A DNA stretch of 64,000 nt from Cladopsammia gracilis (GCA_022457155.1 JAJGOT010000977.1:1-64000), one strand, 5' to 3'. Positions 1 through 10,991 are shown, numbered from the stretch's first letter. The notes: generated from the letters alone by a model not told the origin. Program-made: numbers and translations.

Positions 1-299
1 TTGATGGGTTTTCCCTGTGTTTACCTTCTAGAGAGCGGGCAGTGCGAGCGCTTTTGAAATCATAACTCGCGTTTCCTTTAACGTTGTGAATTAAAATCGA
101 AAAGGTAGCTACAGTGTAGTACAGTGTGTTTTTGTCATTTGTGCTAATTTCAATCCCAAAAACCCTTTTCTTTTGATAATTAGGGCCGTATTTGTTTCGA
201 TCAATTCAATTTGCCGATTTGCCGGCCCGATTTTTTTAAACCTTGAAAACATTATCACAGAGTAGAAAATCAGCCACACTTATTAAATCTCTGCATAAT

Positions 300-800
300 G
301 ACACAAATGGAGAACGCGGAGTGCGGAGTGTAGAAAATGAGGAGTGTGGAAAGTGGAGAGTGTAGAAAATGCGGAGTGTGGTTGATGCAAAAAAAAAAAA
401 TTATAAAAAAATAAAAAGCTTGTTTGTGTGTAAAACGATAAGCGATATATTCTTTGAACAAGGACTGATTGTTAATATCGTTACTAACACAATAATGCTG
501 CGCGTGTTGACTTCTTTTATTTACCTATTCATGCATTGCTTTTTGAAAAAAACACATGGACTGATTGTTGATTTTTTTACTGATTGCCAAATTAAATTAA
601 ATTGCGTTAAATCAACTTTCAAAGAATATATCGCTTCCTATTACAAGAGTTTTACACACATACAAGCTTTTTATTTTTGCATTTACCACACTCTGCATTT
701 TCTACACTACGCATTTTCCACACTCCCCATTTTCTACCACACTCCCCATTTTCTACACTCCGCACTCCGCACTCCGCACTCCGCACTCCGCGTTTTCCAC
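300..800. mobile_element. fold-back element with heptamer-rich ends
   Basis: Two arms face each other. The left arm (about 305-460) has GGAGTGC/GGAGTGT-type heptamers, then an A-rich stretch, then a block ending in GCGATATATTCTTTGA. The right arm (about 615-800) is the reverse complement in the same order and ends in a run of CTCCGCA units. The spacer of about 150 bp holds no recognisable gene. The arms are diverged and their simple-repeat ends differ in copy number, so this is an old non-autonomous fold-back element. ORFs in this stretch only reflect the repeats. Confidence 0.7.
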
Positions 801-831
801 CTAACCCTATAAGCAGCTCACTTGAACTGAA

Positions 832-1171
832 AATAGCATACTATTCGCGACAGTGCCTTTCACGCTTGCTTAATAAGAGATGGAGATATGCGACCGTGCT
901 TGAGAGAGTAGTAAGTGAAAACGGACAGGGAAAGGGAGGGAGGGAGGAAGGGAGGGGAAAGAAAAGCACGGAGGCATAGGGGGCAAGCGCGAAAGAGAGA
1001 GATAACAAGTACGGCTGCCAACAACTGGAGGATTCTTACTTGAACTGGGTCGAAATTAGATGCACAGCTCTTATTTATACTCGCTCTGTAAGGGACTGGA
1101 GCGAATAGCATACTATTCGCGACAGTCCCTTTCACGCTTGCTTAATAAGAGATGGAGATATGCGACCGTGC
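832..1171 (-). repeat. B1-A2-B2 split-repeat cluster of YR copy 1
   Basis: It contains B2 (832-899), A2 (1030-1109) and B1 (1104-1171). Between B2 and A2 (900-1029) lies a purine-rich spacer of GGGAGG units. The 6-bp overlap of A2 and B1 (AATAGC, 1104-1109) is the likely strand-exchange core. Confidence 0.85.
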
Positions 1172-1319
1172 ATATAACGTTAAACGTTACAATGGCCTAA
1201 CACCAAATAACCCGAGACACTTGCCAATACTCAAACCTAAAACCCCAAACCAGAAAATCCCATCCAACCACCCAAATCTAAAGGAGAGACATGGCGAGAC
1301 AGCAACTCCGATGGTCCTG

Positions 1320-1515
1320 TAAAACGAAGGTCTTGGGCAGCATTCATGTTATAGGATGCGCTAGGAGCATGCATGGCATCAACCAAAATGAGCCATAGCG
1401 TCTAGAGTGAATGCTTAAGTAATGGCCAGTCCGGCTCTAAAGCTGTGCAGAGTTTTACCCTCGTAAATTTGAGAGTCTTGCAGATAGTAACGGAGGCGGG
1501 ACTGTAACCCTGTAA
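1320..1515 (-). pseudogene. tyrosine recombinase relic
   Basis: The minus-strand translation gives RLRYYL...GKTLHSFRAGLAIT. This aligns without gaps to RLRLYL...GETMHSSRSGCSIT in the intact recombinase at 11104-12018, including the H-x-x-R catalytic motif. A stop directly follows, and the remaining C-terminal part is unreadable. It occupies the same place relative to the B1A2B2 cluster as the intact gene does in copy 2, which supports the two being members of one element family. Confidence 0.75.
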
Positions 1516-1539
1516 AGTACAGTTCGCAATCTGCTCAAT

Positions 1540-2299
1540 ACGCGTGGCAGAAAACATCTTGCATCCCGGCAAAGAACTCAAAAACTAAAAAACTCCTTTT
1601 AGGGAGTCTTTTGATTAGCATAAGCGGAGGACAAAGGGATGCTCTGCAATTGGTAAAGACGGCTTCTTACATGGTAAATACATATTATATAAAGGCTGCC
1701 AGCCCTTGAGTGGTGAACAGGACATAATGTTGGGGAAAACGCAAACGATTGTGCGCGGGAAACTCGCGAGAGACCCACCCAAGGGATGGCAACCTGAGCG
1801 TCAGTAATCCGACTAGGGCATTAGACACCCTTTCAGGCTACCATGGGAAAAGGGGAGCGAAACAAATTGCGCGGCAGAAGGCGCGGAACAAGATAGGCGA
1901 ACAGGGCAACCACGGATATGAATTTTAGGCCTTCTTAGAGGAGGACATAGAAGTGATGTGGACCTGCGTCTTTTTTCCGGGAGCCTTTGCAAGCCAGAAA
2001 GCGACATATCCTAGGCGTGGCAGAGAAAACATCTTGTCTCCTGGCCAAGAACTCAGAAAACTAGAAAACCTCTTTAGGGTGTATTTAAATAGCATAAGCA
2101 GAGGACAAAGCAAAGCTCTGCAATTGAAAATGACGGTTATACTCTGCCAGCCCTTGAGTGGTGAACAGGATATAATGTCGAGGAAAACGTAAACGATTGT
2201 GCGCGGGAAACTTGCGAGAGAACCCACCCAAGGGATGGCAACCTGAGCGTCAGTAATCCGACTATGGCATTAGACACCCTTTCAGGCTACCAAGGAAAA
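1540..2299. repeat. tandem duplication of about 300 bp
   Basis: Positions 1540-1852 and 2013-2296 are diverged copies. Both begin CGTGGCAGA and share the blocks CCAGCCCTTGAGTGGTGAACAGGA and the stretch ending in the TAGACACCCTTTCAGGCTACC region. They are separated by about 160 bp. No protein is recognised in either copy. The duplication lies inside YR copy 1, between the recombinase relic and the tandem array. Confidence 0.75.
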
Positions 2300-2639
2300 A
2301 TAAGGAAACGATATAAATGGCGAGGGAGAGGGCGCGGAACAAAACAAACTCCGCAAACTGAGTAAACGGAAAGGAATACGGATAACTACCCGAAGCATGT
2401 AAACTTCGAGTTTAACTCCAAGATAAACACGCGAACCATAAAATTCCACTAATAAAGGCGGAACGCACAATGAAAGAGTGCTGCTAAACCGGGTACAACT
2501 GTCAACAATACTTATAGAAAAGGAAACAATAGGATGCCAATGACATGAAAAATAGCGAATCTGCAAAATTTAAAACATAAAAATAAATACAGGAACCAAG
2601 CAGACCCAGGGTAATAAAAACCAACGTACAAACTTCAAC

Positions 2640-3601
2640 GGAACTGAACGAAACATGGCACAGACTCGATGTCTGTGAGGCAAAGTACTAATAACAAAAA
2701 CTTGACAGATAAATGAGTATAAACTTCGAAAGCACTACACAAACCCGATATTTGTGAGGCAAAGTACTCATATTAACAAAACGTGACAAATAAAGGCGTA
2801 CGAACTTCAAAGGCACTGCACAAACCCGATGTTTGTGAGGCAAAGTACGCATAATAAAGGCGTACAAACTTCAAAGCACTGCACAAACCGATGTTCGTGA
2901 GGCAAAGTATGCATAACAAAACGTGACAAATAAAGGCGTACAAACTCCAAAAGCACTGCACAAACCCGATGTTTGTGACTGAGGCAAAGTACGCATAACA
3001 GAACGTGACAAATAAAGGCGTACAAACTTCAAAAGCACTGCACAAACCCAATGATTGTGAGGGAAAGTACGCATAACAAAACGTGACAAATAAAGGCGTA
3101 CAAACTTCAAAGCACTGCACAAACCGATGTTCGTGAGGCAAAGTACGCATAACAAAACGTGACAAATAAAGGCGTACAAACTCCAAAAGCACTGCACAAA
3201 CCCGATGTTTGTGACTGAGGCAAAGTACGCATAACAGAACGTGACAAATAAAGGCGTACAAACTTCAAAAGCACTGCACAAACCCAATGATTGTGAGGGA
3301 AAGTACGCATAACAAAACGTGACAAATAAAGGCGTACAAACTTCAAAGCACTGCACAAACCGATGTTCGTGAGGCAAAGTACGCATAACAAAACGTGACA
3401 AATAAAGGCGTACAAACTCCAAAAGCACTGCACAAACCCGATGTTTGCGAGGCAAAGTACGCATAACAAAACGTGAGAAATAAAGGCGTACAAACTTCAA
3501 AGGCACTGCACAAACCCGATGTTTGCGAGGCAAAGTACGCATAACAAAACGTGAGAAATAAAGGCGTACAAACTTCAAAGGCACTGCACAAACCCGATGT
3601 T
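2640..3601. repeat. minisatellite array of 76-80 bp units, left part
   Basis: The units share the landmarks GGCGTACAAACTTCAAA, GCACTGCACAAACC and GGCAAAGTACGCATAAC. A higher-order unit of three monomers (about 237 bp) occurs twice, near 2880-3116 and 3117-3353. The array stops at 3601 where a TIR element is inserted and resumes at 7058. Long minus-strand ORFs across it arise because the unit lacks stops on that strand, so they are not evidence for a protein. Confidence 0.9.
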
Positions 3602-3617
3602 AGGCCTACTCTGGGAC

Positions 3618-3720
3618 CTTAAGTCGCCTTAAGTCGCCTAAAGTCGCCTTTAGTCGCCCAAAGTCGCCTAAAGTCGCCTTAAGTCGCCCTTTGTCGCTTA
3701 AGGTCGCCTGAAGTCGTTAG
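3618..3720. repeat. left subterminal decamer array
   Basis: About ten degenerate copies of AAGTCGCCTT-type decamers occur in a row inside the left end. Such clustered subterminal motifs are typical transposase-binding arrays in some DNA transposons; that role is inferred here. Confidence 0.8.
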
Positions 3721-3914
3721 GCTTAAAAAAGGCCTGCACACCTTAAAATTGCCCTAAAAGGTTTCACTTTTACTATTTCTTGAATATATAATAATTTTAT
3801 TGCCCCAAATCTCTTATTTATTTCCCATATATGATTATATATTGCAAGTGTATGGCCCCATGCCATACAGCACCATGCTTCAATAGTCACGCACCATGCC
3901 CTAGTTGCTTCAAG

Positions 3915-4064
3915 TAATATATCAAACACGAGGAACAGTGTTTCATCAGATTTCCAAACACCGAGAAGTGGATTGGAAAAACGAGGCGCAGCCGAGTTTT
4001 TTTAAACCACTTCAAGGTGTTTGGAAATCTGATGAAACACTGTTTCGAGTGTTTGATATAGCTT
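3915..4064. mobile_element. short palindromic MITE
   Basis: The outer arms run from ATATCAAACACGAG to CGAGTGTTTGATAT. The inverted repeats are about 52 bp, with the core TTTCATCAGATTTCCAAACACC mirrored around a spacer of about 35 bp. No coding capacity is seen. It is nested in the 3602-7057 element. Confidence 0.85.
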
Positions 4065-4228
4065 CTCAAACTGATCGTTAAATGCGGAGAAAACGAAGGA
4101 ATAAAATCGCCAAAATCTATGCAAATTAAGGAACGATTTCAAAACCTCCTTCACGGTAGTGATTTCCTTTGTGTTCTCGTCATGAATTATTAATGAGTTT
4201 GAGAATTATATTTGCTGAGCCCTACAAA

Positions 4229-4434
4229 GGATGGACCATTTTATTTTTGAAGGGGGGGGGGGGGGGGGGGGGGCAAATACCAAGGAAAAAAATTCACGCA
4301 CAGATTAAGTATAGAAAAGTATGGAAAAATCACAAAAAAAATTCTTGCACAGCCTCAAGATGGTAAAAAAAAAAATTCATGCTTGCTAAAACAAAATGCC
4401 CACCCCCCACCCCTAAAAATAAAATGGTCCATCC
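4229..4434. mobile_element. MITE with poly-G next to its TIR
   Basis: Inverted ends GGATGGACCATTTTATTTTT (from 4229) and its complement (to 4434) enclose about 160 bp. The left TIR runs into a G tract of more than 20 nt, and the right TIR is preceded by a C-rich stretch. A possible target duplication was not clear. Confidence 0.75.
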
Positions 4435-5624
4435 CCAAGGAGGGTACACTCATTCATATTCAAAACATTGACAGCTATTTCTATAGGTTTACTTATATTT
4501 CATGGACAAAGTGTTGCTGAAAGGATGAAGTTGTGACTTATATTATAATCAACATTTAATATGAGCAACATCATAAAAAAGAAACACTGCTGATCAGCAG
4601 TCAATACTGATATACTGTGATGACCTTCAGGGTAACAACAGTGAGAGCTGTTTTGGATCACTAGGATCACAATAATTTTAAAAGTATTTTGGGGTTAAGC
4701 CCAATTATTGCTTATCACTTTTACATTGAGCAAGTAAGCTTGAAAAGATCATAAGCTTAACCAAAGGCAATGTAACTGTATACAAATGTACTTAACTTTT
4801 AAGCTTACTTACCCAACGTGAAAGAGCAACCAAAAATGGGCCATTTCTCCCGCATACAACTTCTAAGCTGCGTTCTAGCCATCCAACATTATTCTATTTA
4901 CAACCAATCGTAACTGAACGTTTGAAAACTTGAAACTTCTTTACAACTTGTACATGTCATCTTCTTGACAGTTTGATGAAGCAAAGAATTTAAATCAACC
5001 TATACGCTCAAGATTGCAAAATTTGCGTTGATTATGTTACTATGATGGCTCTCTGTCACAAAGGTCAAAAGGATTTCTTGTTATCAACCATTAAGCAGGA
5101 ATGTGCAAAGGATTTGCAGCTGCTTCCAGCAGGAAAATTTTTTCCTCACTCGAGCAAACATGGCCGCCACATGTTTTGACCACGTGACTTCTTTTTGGAA
5201 CATGGAAGCCAACGCGCGCAGGCGCGCGCGCACTCATGTTCAGAAAATTAGCACTCAATTGATTCGGCAAACAAAGCCAAAGCTGAAGTGTTGCTGTTGT
5301 TGAAATTGAAACACATTCCCACTTTACAGTACAGCGCTAGCCTGACTAGGCTTCGTGGCTCCCTCTTGGCCACCACTCACGTGCTTTACCTTCGTGGCGT
5401 AGATTGTCAATCAAGCTGGCCTGGAATTTTTGAAATCGTTCTTGTAGCCATTGACTGGCTTCTTGCTTGTTTTGCGAAAAGAAAACTAATTCCGACAACT
5501 CAATTCAAGGTAAGGTAGATGTAAATTTCTGAAATTTATTGGTTAAGCGAGCGCGGGAGCTAGTCGCGCGCGGGAGGAAAAGAAACGCGCGAAGCATGGA
5601 AACCATCTACGATTGGAAAGGAAT

Positions 5625-5665
5625 TCTGGGAGAATCAAAATGGCGGACGCCAATGTAAATATTGT
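5625..5665 (+). promoter_or_regulatory. YY1-like promoter element inside a transposon
   Basis: CAAAATGGCGGACGCCAATG at about 5636-5655 matches the classical YY1 motif (AAAATGGCGG) found at many animal transcription starts. The flanks are GC-rich, unlike the surrounding sequence. It lies upstream of a splice-acceptor-like tract (TTTTGTTTTGACAG, near 5795) and an open frame. This suggests the TIR element carries a captured host promoter plus first exons. The activity is inferred. Confidence 0.45.
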
Positions 5666-5848
5666 CAACTCTGTCATTTGCTGTGCATTCATTTGTGATC
5701 CATTATTTTAAATTTTTGAGGTAATAATTAACTTATACACCGGTAAATCTGTTAACAGCCTCATCAGTAACACTATTTAGTTTTGTTTTGACAGGTTAAA
5801 TTAAAATGTTGCCTGGTGGAAAAGTGTGAGAGCATTTCGGGCCTGTAA

Positions 5849-6139
5849 GCAGAACTAAACAACCCTGCTAGAAAGTCTCCTACGAGGGTTCGGTTCCCTG
5901 TCAGTGGAACATCCAAGTTTTCAGGAGCCGGAAAAATAGTTGGAGAAAATGGGAAAGATGCGCTATTGAGAAGGACCCTCGCTTACGGTACCAAATATGA
6001 TATTGGAATATTCTATTGGACTAAGGCAGGAGAACAACAAATTGGCTGGGTGCCTGACCAAACAGTTTTGGATGTCGTTTGTCAAGCTTTCGAGCCAAAA
6101 TTGACTGTGCAACTGCCACAACAGTGGCAGATAAATTAA
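5849..6139 (+). CDS. gene-like open frame, possible captured exon
   Basis: This frame has no ATG at its start but is open for about 96 codons to a TAA at 6137-6139. It reads as well-composed protein: RKSPTRVRFPVSGTSKFSGA, then GENGKDALLRRTLAYGTKYD, then IGWVPDQTVLDV. A polypyrimidine tract and CAG lie 50 bp upstream, consistent with a spliced 3' exon. I do not recognise the family. It is placed in the middle of the 3602-7057 element without any transposase nearby. It could be either a captured host exon or the last exon of an element gene. Confidence 0.4.
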   Translation, partial: AELNNPARKSPTRVRFPVSGTSKFSGAGKIVGENGKDALLRRTLAYGTKYDIGIFYWTKAGEQQIGWVPDQTVLDVVCQAFEPKLTVQLPQQWQIN

Positions 6140-6869
6140 CCAAATTTATGTAATATGTGAAATCGAGAAGTGATTTTTAACTAACTAATTCGATGCCTTT
6201 GTTCATTGTCGTATAAATAAGTCAAGGAAAATGTATGTTAGTTTGATTCAGATCAGGTATCCATTTTTAAGTGAAAAAGTTGGATTTTTTTTCCCAAGAT
6301 TTTGTTTGGCAGTGTATATGATCTTTATATTTTTGTATGATTATTGTTTTTATTGCAATATCTTAAAAACATTTAAGCAGCTAACTGAATTTTTTCTCAT
6401 TCTAGATAAGTAATATTGTTCCTGCCTCTTGTTTGGCTAATTAATGTTCATAATACAATTTAGCATTCATATTATTTATATAATGTTGTTGTTATTGTAA
6501 TAATTTGAATCTCAGTATAGCTAAACGGGGCTTTAAAATCTGGAAACTGGAGATTTACGGTCACTTAAGTCTATCTGAGACCAAGTGAACTGATTGTGAT
6601 AATTTTGTTTATTGAAATATGAGACAAACTATCATGAATGCCAGGATTCATGTAAGGACTCAAGCTGTAGCCCTAACCCTAACTCTATGTCTAACCTGAA
6701 CTGGAGTCCTTGGTCGCAAACTGACTTAAGTCCTGACTCAATCGGACCTGGCTTGAATCCTGTCTCATATTTCTCTCCAGAGACCAGTGGCTTGGTATTT
6801 AGGTATAGTGATGAAGAGACTGTCAATAACTTTTGTTTCATCACTTTTTAGGAACACTTTTATGTTGCC

Positions 6870-7045
6870 TGAAGTTGCCTTCAGTCACCTTAAGTCGCCT
6901 TAAGTTGCCTTAAGTCGCCTTAAATCGCCTTAAGTCGCCTAAAGTCGCCTTAAGTCGCCAATATTTTAAACTAATTTTTCCTTAAGTCGCCTTAAATCGC
7001 CTTAAATCGCTTAAAGTTGCCTAAAGTTACGGCGACTTAAGGTCC
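6870..7045. repeat. right subterminal decamer array
   Basis: Degenerate decamers of the type CCTTAAGTCG continue for about 170 bp to the right TIR. The array is longer than the left one, and both contain the same unit, as expected for a symmetric transposase-binding architecture. Confidence 0.8.
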
Positions 7046-7057
7046 CAGAGTAGGCCT

Positions 7058-7545
7058 GATGTTTGTGAGGCAAAGTACGCATAACAAAACGTAATAAATA
7101 GAGGCATACAAACTTCAAAGGCACTGCACAAACCCGATGTTTGCGGGGCAAAGTACGCATAACAGAACGTGACAAATAAAGGCGTACAAACTCAAAAAGA
7201 ACTGCACAAACCCGATGTTTGTGAAGCAAAGTACGCATAATAAAGGCGTACAAACTTCAAAAGCACTGCACAAACCCAATGTTTGCGAGGCAAAGTACGC
7301 ATAACAAAACGTGAGAAATGAAGGCGTACAAACTTCCAAGCACTGCACAAACCCGGTGTTTGTGAGGCAAAGTACGCATAACAAAACGTGACAAATATAG
7401 CCGTACAAACTTCAAAAGCACTGCACAGACCCGATGTTTGTGAGGCAAAGTACGCATATTAACAAAACGTGACAAATAAAGGCGTAGAAACTTCAAATGC
7501 ACTGCACAAACCCGATGTTTATGAGGCAAAATACGCAAAAAATAA
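7058..7545. repeat. minisatellite array of 76-80 bp units, right part
   Basis: This is the continuation of the 2640-3601 array after the inserted TIR element. The same unit landmarks occur about six times, then the pattern degrades near 7545. The first bases (GATGTT) are the duplicated target site. Confidence 0.88.
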
Positions 7546-7853
7546 ACGTTAAAACATAATAAGCGTACAACTTAAAAGGGGACCGAGGGAAGAGCGTTGC
7601 AGAAATCCGGTGTTTGTGAAGCGAAGCACGCAAAGCTATAATAGCTCAACAACTAAATATAAAAGCGTGGAAATTCCATAAAAGCTGTAGGGAAGCGAAA
7701 AACTATAGAAAGAAACGAGGCGAACGGATAAGGGACAAGGAGCAGGGATAGGAGATAAAAAACCTGCGAGCACGTGGAGCCGGGAGAACAAGCGATAAAA
7801 CGGCTAAAAAGCCGGACAAATACTAAAGAAAATTTTACCAGTAAGGATTCTGG

Positions 7854-7946
7854 TTAGCTGGGCCTGGTTGAGGCGCTTGAGCTGACTGAAGATGCGCTTG
7901 AACTATCTGGAACTACCTTCGCCACGGGAGCTTGCTCGTCGGACAT
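7854..7946 (-). CDS. short Ser/Ala-rich ORF behind A1 of YR copy 1
   Basis: A 30-codon ORF starts MSDEQAPVAKVVPDSSS and is rich in Ser, Ala and Pro. It begins 30 bp inside the A1 repeat on the coding (minus) strand, the same place as the ORF starting MAEVPAAFP in copy 2. This could be the first exon or N-terminus of a Gag-like or leader protein. A donor-like CTGGTAAAA follows at about 7840. Function is unknown. Confidence 0.35.
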   Translation of the reverse strand: MSDEQAPVAKVVPDSSSASSVSSSASTRPS

Positions 7947-7975
7947 GGTGAGAACACGAAGGTAACAGCACGAAA

Positions 7976-8055
7976 GGATTCTTACTTGAACTGGGCCGAA
8001 ATTAGATGCACAGCTCTTATTTATACTCGCTCTGTAAGGGACTGGAGCGAATAGC
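7976..8055 (-). repeat. A1 terminal repeat of YR copy 1
   Basis: It is 80 bp and matches 1030-1109 with one visible mismatch. On the minus strand it contains GAGTATAAATAAGAGC, a TATA-box-like motif well placed to drive transcription of the element interior. Confidence 0.85.
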
Positions 8056-9087
8056 TGAAAACCGTCGAAGCCCTGTCCGCTATTTCTCAGTTCGCAAAGC
8101 TCAAGACGGCAATTATTCTAAACAGCGGTCTTACATGTGAGTATATTCTTGAATGTTTACAAAAACATCTTCGCTGTAACGCAGACCATAGAAACACTAA
8201 AATAACAAGAGGCTACAGGTAGCCTATACTCATGCCCATGCGAAAGAAAGTTTTATGGTTTATTTTGATCGAGTCACGCAACCCCTCCCCCAACGAATTT
8301 TGCGTGACACACATTGCACCATCATTCAAGACATGTGATTCCCGATCAAGCATACACTAGTCTAATACTTCCCAAACCGTGAATTATTTCTATTACATTG
8401 GGTTATTCCAGAAACCGCCCCCTCCCCCCCCCCCCTCCCCCAACGGATGGCCGCCTGGATTTCCAAGCCCAGAGACCCCCCTCCTGTCCGGATTTCGAAT
8501 AAATTTTTGGAAGCCCAAAATTTACAGGTAATGAACAAAAAATTCATGCAATCGCATCCAGGAAATTCTGTTTTTAATATATATAGATAGGCTTAGCCTA
8601 ACAGCGGAGCTCTCTGAACAGAAACGATAATGATAAGCTTAACTTAGGTGAAAGGTCAGAAGCACAAGAAAAATTAGAATTCAGATTGACGACCAGACTA
8701 TTTTTCAATTTTAGCAATTCTCAAAAACAGTAAGTGTATAACGCGACCGTCTGCACAGTACATTTAGACTGCACGAATTACACAATAGCTCACAAAACAA
8801 CATTTTCTCGGTCTAGAATAACCAGTATGACTAATTTCCGAATAAAATACATCTGTTGCGTCTGGAAAATTACCCGAAAAACTGATTTGGAAATGATGAG
8901 TTGCCAGTAGCTCAATTATCAGTCACAAGCTTCACAAATATTCGGATGACACCACAAAGCAGAAAATTTCTGTTCAGTCATTCGGGAGAAATCAATTTGC
9001 AACTGTGTTGTGATGTCATTCCTTATGTCCCTTACAGTGGCCCGAGAGTTCTCGGTGCCATTGTGGAAAGTTGCCTTATTTCGAATT
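8056..9087. other. no gene seen; diverged interspersed repeat
   Basis: No coding region is supported. A C-tract of about 14 nt lies near 8420. The segment 8760-8890 (landmarks TTCCGAATAAAATACAT and CCCGAAAAACTGA) is a diverged copy of 23935-24050, so both belong to one dispersed repeat family. Confidence 0.5.
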
Positions 9088-9276
9088 AAGCAATAGAACA
9101 CATTTTCTATGACTTTACCGGCGTAATAGAACCACGCGGGATGTTGGGAGAACACGAGAAAAGCTTGTAAACCACGAGCCGTAGGCGAGTGGTTTACAAG
9201 CTTTTCGAGTGTTCTCCCAACATCCCAAGTGGTTCTATTACGCCGGTAAAGTCATGGAAAATGTGTTCTATTGCTT
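9088..9276. mobile_element. long palindromic MITE
   Basis: Arms of about 85 bp mirror each other: the left starts AAGCAATAGAACACATTTTC and the right ends in its complement. The spacer is only about 15 bp (GAGCCGTAGGCGAG). The arms are nearly identical, so the element is young or maintained. No protein is encoded; ORFs on both strands here are repeat shadows. Confidence 0.88.
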
Positions 9277-10592
9277 TTATGAAATAACTATGAAAAGCGT
9301 TTGGAAAGAGAGAAATTTGTTGTAGTTTTGTGCCGATCAAGTAGCTTGTTCTCATAACATTCATCATATGACCGGGAAAACCAATCAGAGCCGCTGAAAG
9401 AATGAACTTTACACGATGCCACTGACAAAGCTGCACTGACAAAATTCACGGGTTCAACGAAAGTGATGAAAAGTTTTAGCGCTTTGAAATTCGTCAGTTG
9501 GAATTTATCAGCTGAAAGAAGAAAATATATTCAATGATTCAAAAGTTCTTTGAATGGGAAATCCAGAAAATTGTGTTCGGAATCTGCCGCCGCAAACATG
9601 AATGTACGAGGAAAGTTTGAAAGCCTAAAATTTTTATGGCGTATGTTGGATTCAAAGATTGCCTTCTTGTCAAGAATTTTACTATTGGAATAAAGGTTAG
9701 TTCCAGAAACTCAGCTTCTGAAAATGTTTTCGACTTTATCCACTTACTTTGAAGTGTACAATGAAGCCCGTACTTCTCTACATTTTAAGTTCTGAATGAA
9801 GACTAAACTCATTGTTTTTTTACGCGTACAGTTGAATTGTTTGATCATTCCATGCAAATAAACCTATAATTTTTGTTAGCTTCATTTTCTTCTTGCTAAT
9901 TGATCATCCTTGCTTGGACACATAATCAGAATTTAAACTGCATCGGGTACAAAAGTATTCAATGAAAAAATCTCAAAAACAAAACACGACAAAGCGTAAG
10001 ATAAATGGAATCGGCGTAAAATAATTAAGCTTATCCTAAACAACAAAGCTATAAGCTTAAGCTTAAGCCTTGCTTTTTAATTCCACTGTGAAAATCCGTC
10101 TTATTTAGAAGTTATCTTAGGATTTGTAGGAACATTTATAAACTTCAGTTCAGTGAATTTCAATCGAAAATTCCTCAGTTTGAAAGCCATTGTTTTCTCT
10201 TTGGGATCCATAATTTTTGAGCTTTCCACTAATAGCTAAACCTTCAGTTCAATGAACTTCACAAAGTACATATCGAGGTTAATTTGTTTTGATTGTCATT
10301 GATCGCTGCATGTAAGCCTTTCCAAGCCAATGTTAAATGAAAATATATTCCTGTTGTTGATATCAGTTTTAAAATATTAAAGCTTAGTGTTCTTTTGTCG
10401 TTAAGCCGTTTTTTGTTTGCGTGCGTGGGAATTTTTTTTTTATTTTGTAGGTTTGAGCAGCAACTTATCGTTTACAAGAAACATATCTTCTCTTCTCATC
10501 TTCTAACAGACCACAATATGCAATAAGACACTAAACCGGCTCGTGTTGTGAAATTCTTTCTCCTCACGCTTGTGTTGATGCAGTGGAAAATT
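9277..10592. other. no gene or element recognised
   Basis: This is AT-rich sequence without a convincing ORF. A palindromic cluster of AAGCTTAAGCTTAAGC lies near 10060. Nothing else is supported. Confidence 0.5.
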
Positions 10593-10991
10593 GTAGAATA
10601 ATTTTCATTGTCATGCTGCACCTCTATGGCACACTCGAGGGTACTAAGACATGGGGCGAAAATAATTTCCGCGCATGCGAAGAAGTGCAGCATGCGGAGG
10701 TTTCCGTCGCTGAGGGGAGGAGGGAGGGGCAAAAATGGACACCTCTGAAGAGACCTCTCGGGGCATGAACGCAAAATGAGAACGATCTCAAGTCGGGAGG
10801 GCGTATAAATACTAAGCGAAATACCCAAAGGCATTAGAACGGTCTCAGGAGGGGAAATGTGCTAATTTATGTAGCGCGTGAGGCCATTACGGCGCAAACA
10901 TAGCAATGAAAATAGTAGAATAATTTTCATTGTCATGCTGCACCTCTATGGCACACGCGAGGGTACTAAGACATGGGGCGAAAATAATTTC
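10593..10991 (-). repeat. B1-A2-B2 split-repeat cluster of YR copy 2
   Basis: It contains B2 10593-10669, A2 10729-10915 and B1 10915-10991. B and A abut with a single shared base at 10915, which marks the presumed crossover point. A GGGAGG-rich spacer (10715-10728) lies between B2 and A2, as in copy 1. Confidence 0.88.

Larger units (their letters stand above)
3602..7057. mobile_element. 3456-bp TIR element with subterminal decamer arrays
   Basis: The ends are perfect 27-bp inverted repeats (3602-3628 and 7031-7057) starting AGGCCTACTCTGGGACC. The target duplication GATGTT is at 3596-3601 and 7058-7063. Because the target was a tandem array, the empty site can be read directly and confirms the ends. 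Degenerate CTTAAGTCGC decamers fill both ends. No transposase was recognised, so the element is probably non-autonomous. It contains two smaller fold-back elements and a gene-like segment (5.6-6.1 kb). The superfamily is not assigned; a 6-bp duplication is uncommon among animal DNA transposons. Confidence 0.88.
832..8055 (-). mobile_element. old YR element with split direct repeats (copy 1)
   Basis: Two repeat pairs define the ends. The 68-bp pair is at 832-899 and 1104-1171 (one mismatch noticed); the 80-bp pair is at 1030-1109 and 7976-8055 (one mismatch noticed). On the minus strand the order is A1 (7976-8055), internal region, B1 (1104-1171), A2 (1030-1109), B2 (832-899). This is the split direct repeat plan known from Ngaro/PAT-type tyrosine-recombinase elements. 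A2 and B1 overlap by six bases (AATAGC), as expected if the arrangement derives from a circular intermediate. The interior holds a recombinase relic (1320-1515), a 76-80-bp tandem array and a short ORF next to A1. The array is split by the TIR element at 3602-7057. No reverse transcriptase is visible. No clear target duplication was seen. Confidence 0.85.

Noticed and set aside
2871..3584. 237-codon minus-strand ORF with Cys/Leu-rich repeats
   Set aside because: It lies entirely in a minisatellite whose unit has no stops on that strand; several frames are open at once and no flanking coding signal exists.
8919..9155. overlapping ORFs on both strands next to the palindromic MITE
   Set aside because: Their ends lie in the palindrome arms, and both strands are open only because of the inverted repeat.
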